Source: Bordetella parapertussis
GTDB taxonomy: Bacteria; Pseudomonadota; Gammaproteobacteria; Burkholderiales; Burkholderiaceae
Length of the DNA: 7,806 nt
Direction: 5' to 3'
Assembly (NCBI GenBank): GCA_945901665.1
Contig: CAMDLJ010000113.1
Span: 1-7,806 of the forward strand
The notes beneath the pieces were generated by a model. It searched no databases. It saw only the letters and a list, made by a program, of their open reading frames with translations, and was not told the origin of the DNA. The first letter of the stretch is position 1. The number at the start of each line of letters is the position of its first letter. A program made the position numbers and the translations under genes. Below, in pieces: positions 5,204 to 7,806 of the stretch.

Positions 5204-5213
5204 GTCCAAGCCC

Positions 5214-6563
5214 ATGTTTAAGAAAATCCTCATCGCCAACCGGGGCGAGATAGCGCTTCGCATCCAACGCGCCTGCCGCGAAATGGGTATTCAAGCCGTG
5301 GTGGTGTATTCGGAGGCCGACCGCGAAGCCAAATATGTCAAGTTGGCCGAAGAGGCGGTGTGCATTGGACCGGCGGCATCGGCACAAAGCTATTTGCACA
5401 TGCCGGCCATTATTTCGGCCGCTGAGGTGACCGATGCCGAGGCCATTCACCCCGGCTATGGCTTTTTGAGCGAAAACGCCGATTTCGCCGAGCGGGTGGA
5501 AAAAAGCGGTTTTAAATTCATAGGCCCCTCGCCGGAGTCCATCCGCATGATGGGCGATAAGGTGTCGGCCAAGCAGGCCATGATCAAGGCCGGCGTGCCC
5601 TGTGTCCCCGGCTCGGAGGGCGAGTTGCCCGATGACCCGGTGCAAGTGCGCCGCATCGCCAAAACGGTGGGCTACCCCGTCATCATCAAGGCAGCGGGCG
5701 GCGGCGGCGGTCGAGGCATGCGGGTGGTGCACACCGAAGCGGCGCTCATTCACGCGGTGCAAACCACCAAGGCCGAGGCTGGCGCGGCTTTTGGCAACCC
5801 GGCTGTGTACATGGAGAAGTTTCTCCAAAACCCGCGCCACATTGAAATCCAGGTCATGGCCGACCAGTTCAAGAACGCGGTGTATTTGGGCGAGCGCGAT
5901 TGCTCCATGCAGCGGCGGCACCAAAAAATCATTGAAGAAGGGCCGGCCCCAGGCATACCGCGCAAGTTGATCGACAAAATTGGCGAACGCTGCGCGGCGG
6001 CGTGCAAACGCATGGGGTACCGGGGCGCTGGCACCTTTGAGTTTTTGTATGAAAACGGCGAGTTTTACTTCATCGAGATGAACACCCGGGTGCAGGTAGA
6101 GCACCCGGTCACCGAGTTGATCACCGGGGTGGACATTGTCAAAACCCAAATCATGGTGGCTGCCGGTGAAAAGCTGCCCTTCACCCAACGCCAGATCACG
6201 GTCAAAGGCCATGCCATTGAGTGCCGCATCAATGCAGAAGATCCCTTTAATTTTGTGCCCTCACCCGGGCGCATCACCATGTGGCATGCGCCGGGCGGCC
6301 CGGGGGTGCGGGTGGACTCGCACGTCTATACCAATTACTTTGTGCCACCCAACTACGACTCCATGGTGGGCAAAATCATTGTGTACGGCGACACCCGTGA
6401 TCAGGCGATTGCGCGCATGCGAACCGCATTGTCCGAGACCTTGGTCGAGGGCATCTCCACCAACATCCCCCTGCACCGAGAACTGATGGTGGACGCCAAG
6501 TTCATGTCCGGTGGCACCAACATCCACTACTTGGAAGCGTGGATCGCTGCGCGCAAACGCTGA
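5214..6563 (+). CDS. accC: Biotin carboxylase subunit of acetyl-CoA carboxylase (449 aa)
   Basis: AccC carboxylates the biotin on AccB using ATP and bicarbonate. The protein has the same length as E. coli AccC (449 aa), and the residue numbers agree without offset. Residues 1-114 form the N-terminal biotin-carboxylase domain ([15 protein letters not shown]). The ATP-grasp domain follows, with Lys116, Lys159, the glycine loop GGGGGRGMR (162-170), His209 and Lys238, Glu276 and Glu288 as metal ligands, and Asn290, Arg292 and Glu296 in [14 protein letters not shown]. Arg338 in ECRINAEDP is the biotin-contacting arginine of the C-terminal domain. All key residues are present, so it should be active. 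The start lies 10 bp after accB with no clear Shine-Dalgarno sequence, suggesting translational coupling. The stop shares one base with the prmA start (TGATG). Confidence 0.98.
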   Translation: MFKKILIANRGEIALRIQRACREMGIQAVVVYSEADREAKYVKLAEEAVCIGPAASAQSYLHMPAIISAAEVTDAEAIHPGYGFLSENADFAERVEKSGFKFIGPSPESIRMMGDKVSAKQAMIKAGVPCVPGSEGELPDDPVQVRRIAKTVGYPVIIKAAGGGGGRGMRVVHTEAALIHAVQTTKAEAGAAFGNPAVYMEKFLQNPRHIEIQVMADQFKNAVYLGERDCSMQRRHQKIIEEGPAPGIPRKLIDKIGERCAAACKRMGYRGAGTFEFLYENGEFYFIEMNTRVQVEHPVTELITGVDIVKTQIMVAAGEKLPFTQRQITVKGHAIECRINAEDPFNFVPSPGRITMWHAPGGPGVRVDSHVYTNYFVPPNYDSMVGKIIVYGDTRDQAIARMRTALSETLVEGISTNIPLHRELMVDAKFMSGGTNIHYLEAWIAARKR

Positions 6564-7447
6564 TGCATGAGCTGCGTTTGCTCGCGCCGCAAGACCGCGT
6601 GGAGTGGTTGAGCGAGGCTTTGGAAGCCTTGGACGCGCTGAGTGTTTCGGTGCAAGACGCCGATGCCCACAGTGACAGCGAGTCCCCCTTGTTTGGCGAG
6701 CCGGGCATGCCGCCACCCCAGCCAGGTTGGGACCGATCTCAGGTGACGGCCTTGTTTGCCGACCTCGCCCAAGCCCAAGCGGCTGCGGATCTGTTGCTTT
6801 TGCAAACCCCATTTGAGGCCTGCCAAGTGCTCGACATCGAAGCGGTGGCCGAACAAGACTGGGTCCGTTTGACGCAGTCGCAGTTTGCGCCGGTGGAAAT
6901 TACCCCTGATTTTTGGATTGTGCCGACTTGGCATGAGCCCCCTGCTCAGGCACAGCGGGTATTGCGCCTGGACCCCGGCTTGGCTTTTGGCACCGGCACC
7001 CACCCGACCACGCGCATGTGTTTGCGTTGGTTGGCCAGCCACGATGTGCGTGGGATGTCGGTACTCGATTACGGCTGTGGCTCGGGTATTTTGGCCATGG
7101 GTGCGGCCTTGTTTGGCGCGGCCCGGGTCGACGCGGTCGACATCGATCCTGACGCGGTGCAGGCCACAGTTCTCAATGCCCAGGCCAATGCGGTGGTGTT
7201 GCAAGCGGGATTGCCAGACCAGGTGCAAGGCCCTTACCAATGTGTGTTGGCCAATATCTTGGCCTCACCCTTGCAAGTGCTGGCCCCCTTGTTGTGCGGT
7301 TTGGTGCAAGGCGGCGGGCACTTGGTGTTGGCCGGTATCTTGGTGCGTCAGGTGGAATTGTTGCAACAAGCCTACGCGCCATGGTGTGCTTTGGTGGTGC
7401 ACGACAGCGAAGACGGATGGGCTTTGATGACCGCGCGCTTCGATTGA
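6563..7447 (+). CDS. prmA: Ribosomal protein L11 methyltransferase (294 aa)
   Basis: PrmA uses S-adenosylmethionine to methylate lysines and the N-terminus of ribosomal protein L11. The start at 6563 ([20 protein letters not shown]) fits the family N-terminus and gives 294 aa, against 293 in E. coli. The frame is open further upstream, but those codons lie inside accC. The N-terminal L11-recognition domain (about 1-115) contains ALDALSVSVQDAD. The methyltransferase domain has the family loop DPGLAFGTGTHPTT (137-150), the SAM-binding motif VLDYGCGSGILAMGA (167-181), the acidic strand-end DAVDIDPDAV (190-199) and VLANILASPL (228-237), the family NIL motif. The ATG overlaps the accC stop by one base (TGATG), and no Shine-Dalgarno sequence is seen, so translation is probably coupled to accC. 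Placement after accBC is common in Burkholderiales. Confidence 0.97.
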   Translation: MHELRLLAPQDRVEWLSEALEALDALSVSVQDADAHSDSESPLFGEPGMPPPQPGWDRSQVTALFADLAQAQAAADLLLLQTPFEACQVLDIEAVAEQDWVRLTQSQFAPVEITPDFWIVPTWHEPPAQAQRVLRLDPGLAFGTGTHPTTRMCLRWLASHDVRGMSVLDYGCGSGILAMGAALFGAARVDAVDIDPDAVQATVLNAQANAVVLQAGLPDQVQGPYQCVLANILASPLQVLAPLLCGLVQGGGHLVLAGILVRQVELLQQAYAPWCALVVHDSEDGWALMTARFD

Positions 7448-7501
7448 GTGGGTGCTGAGCCTTTTCTGTGAGAACTCTGCTTGGCTGCACACAGCGCCAC
7501 C

Positions 7502-7507
7502 TACAAT
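7502..7507 (+). promoter_or_regulatory. Candidate -10 box for the zinc-ribbon gene
   Basis: TACAAT (5 of 6 to consensus) ends 9 nt before the ATG at 7517. TTGGCT at 7481-7486 could be a -35 box, but the spacing is only 15 bp. The predicted start falls 1-3 nt before the ATG, so the message would have almost no leader. The 69-bp gap after prmA shows no clear terminator. Confidence 0.45.
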
Positions 7508-7516
7508 GCGGCCATC

Positions 7517-7806
7517 ATGACCTTGGCTGTGCAGTGCCCCCAATGCCTAACCGCTTTCAAGGTGGTGCAAGACCAACTCAAGCTGGCGCACGGTTGGGTC
7601 AGGTGCGGTCGATGCGAACAAATTTTTGATGCCCACTCCCACTGGTTGGCCTTGGGTGACAGCGATGTGGCTTTGGCCGCCGACCCATCAGGGCAAGACC
7701 CATCCAGCTCATTGCCGCCTGTACAACCTGCCTTGGACCCAGCGCTCCATGCAGTTGCGCAGGAAACCCATGCGGCGCCTCCAGCAGACGATTTCACTGC
7801 ACTGGA
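7517..7806 (+). CDS. MJ0042-type zinc-ribbon protein, probable DUF3426 family, 3' partial
   Basis: The frame is open from the ATG at 7517 to the right edge, giving 96 full codons. The N-terminus is a short zinc ribbon with two CxxC knuckles, CPQC (7-10) and CGRC (30-33). Between them lies FKVVQDQLKLAHGWVR, followed by EQIFDA; this is the MJ0042 finger pattern. From about residue 50 the sequence becomes a low-complexity Pro/Ala/Ser/Asp linker. In Burkholderiales such a finger after prmA normally leads, past a linker, to one transmembrane segment and a DUF3426 domain; that part lies outside the window and is inferred. The function is unknown. The zinc ribbon is intact in what can be seen. The start is supported by the family-typical distance of about six residues before the first CxxC. 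Confidence 0.85.
   Translation, partial: MTLAVQCPQCLTAFKVVQDQLKLAHGWVRCGRCEQIFDAHSHWLALGDSDVALAADPSGQDPSSSLPPVQPALDPALHAVAQETHAAPPADDFTAL

Noticed and set aside
5136..6212. Minus-strand open frame of 358 codons opposite accC
   Set aside because: Its His/Gly/Leu-rich composition is the complement of accC codons. accC agrees with E. coli AccC residue by residue, so this is a shadow frame.
6539..6562. Eight-codon upstream extension of prmA
   Set aside because: It would start inside accC, and MHELRLL at 6563 matches the PrmA family start and length.
1..7806. tRNA, rRNA, riboswitch, CRISPR array, transposase or phage genes
   Set aside because: No cloverleaf, spaced direct-repeat array, transposase motif or phage protein was seen on either strand.

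Overview
This is a GC-rich chromosomal window that looks like a betaproteobacterium of the order Burkholderiales, probably Comamonadaceae. The grounds are the gene order (mpl diverging from a short conserved gene, then a TlpA-type thioredoxin, accB, accC, prmA and a zinc-ribbon gene), the codon use and the protein sequences. The genus call is inference from family knowledge; no search was run.

Layout from left to right. At 1-1013 lies the 3' part of a feedback-type DAHP synthase gene (aroG type), cut by the window edge. A GC-rich spacer follows, then a compact toxin-antitoxin module at 1099-1873. The module has a promoter with a perfect -10 box overlapped by a 21-bp palindrome, a Phd/YefM-type antitoxin, and a PIN-domain (VapC/FitB-like) toxin whose start overlaps the antitoxin stop. 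The 171 bp between toxin and mpl are non-coding and contain several inverted repeats. On the minus strand, 2045-3457 is mpl, a peptidoglycan-recycling ligase. Diverging from it are a conserved gene of unknown function (3509-4114) and an overlapping membrane-anchored TlpA-like thioredoxin (4111-4671). Then come accB and accC (biotin carboxyl carrier protein and biotin carboxylase of acetyl-CoA carboxylase), prmA (ribosomal protein L11 methyltransferase) overlapping accC by one base, and the 5' end of a zinc-ribbon protein gene cut by the right edge.

Most of the window is core metabolism: aromatic amino acid entry, cell-wall recycling, the first step of fatty acid synthesis and ribosomal protein modification. 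The toxin-antitoxin module is the only clearly accessory part. I found no undescribed multi-gene system. The points most worth checking are the double-TGTACA operator of the toxin-antitoxin promoter, the unknown protein between mpl and tlpA, and a recurring -10-like box only 7-9 nt from the start codon of three genes that lack a Shine-Dalgarno sequence.
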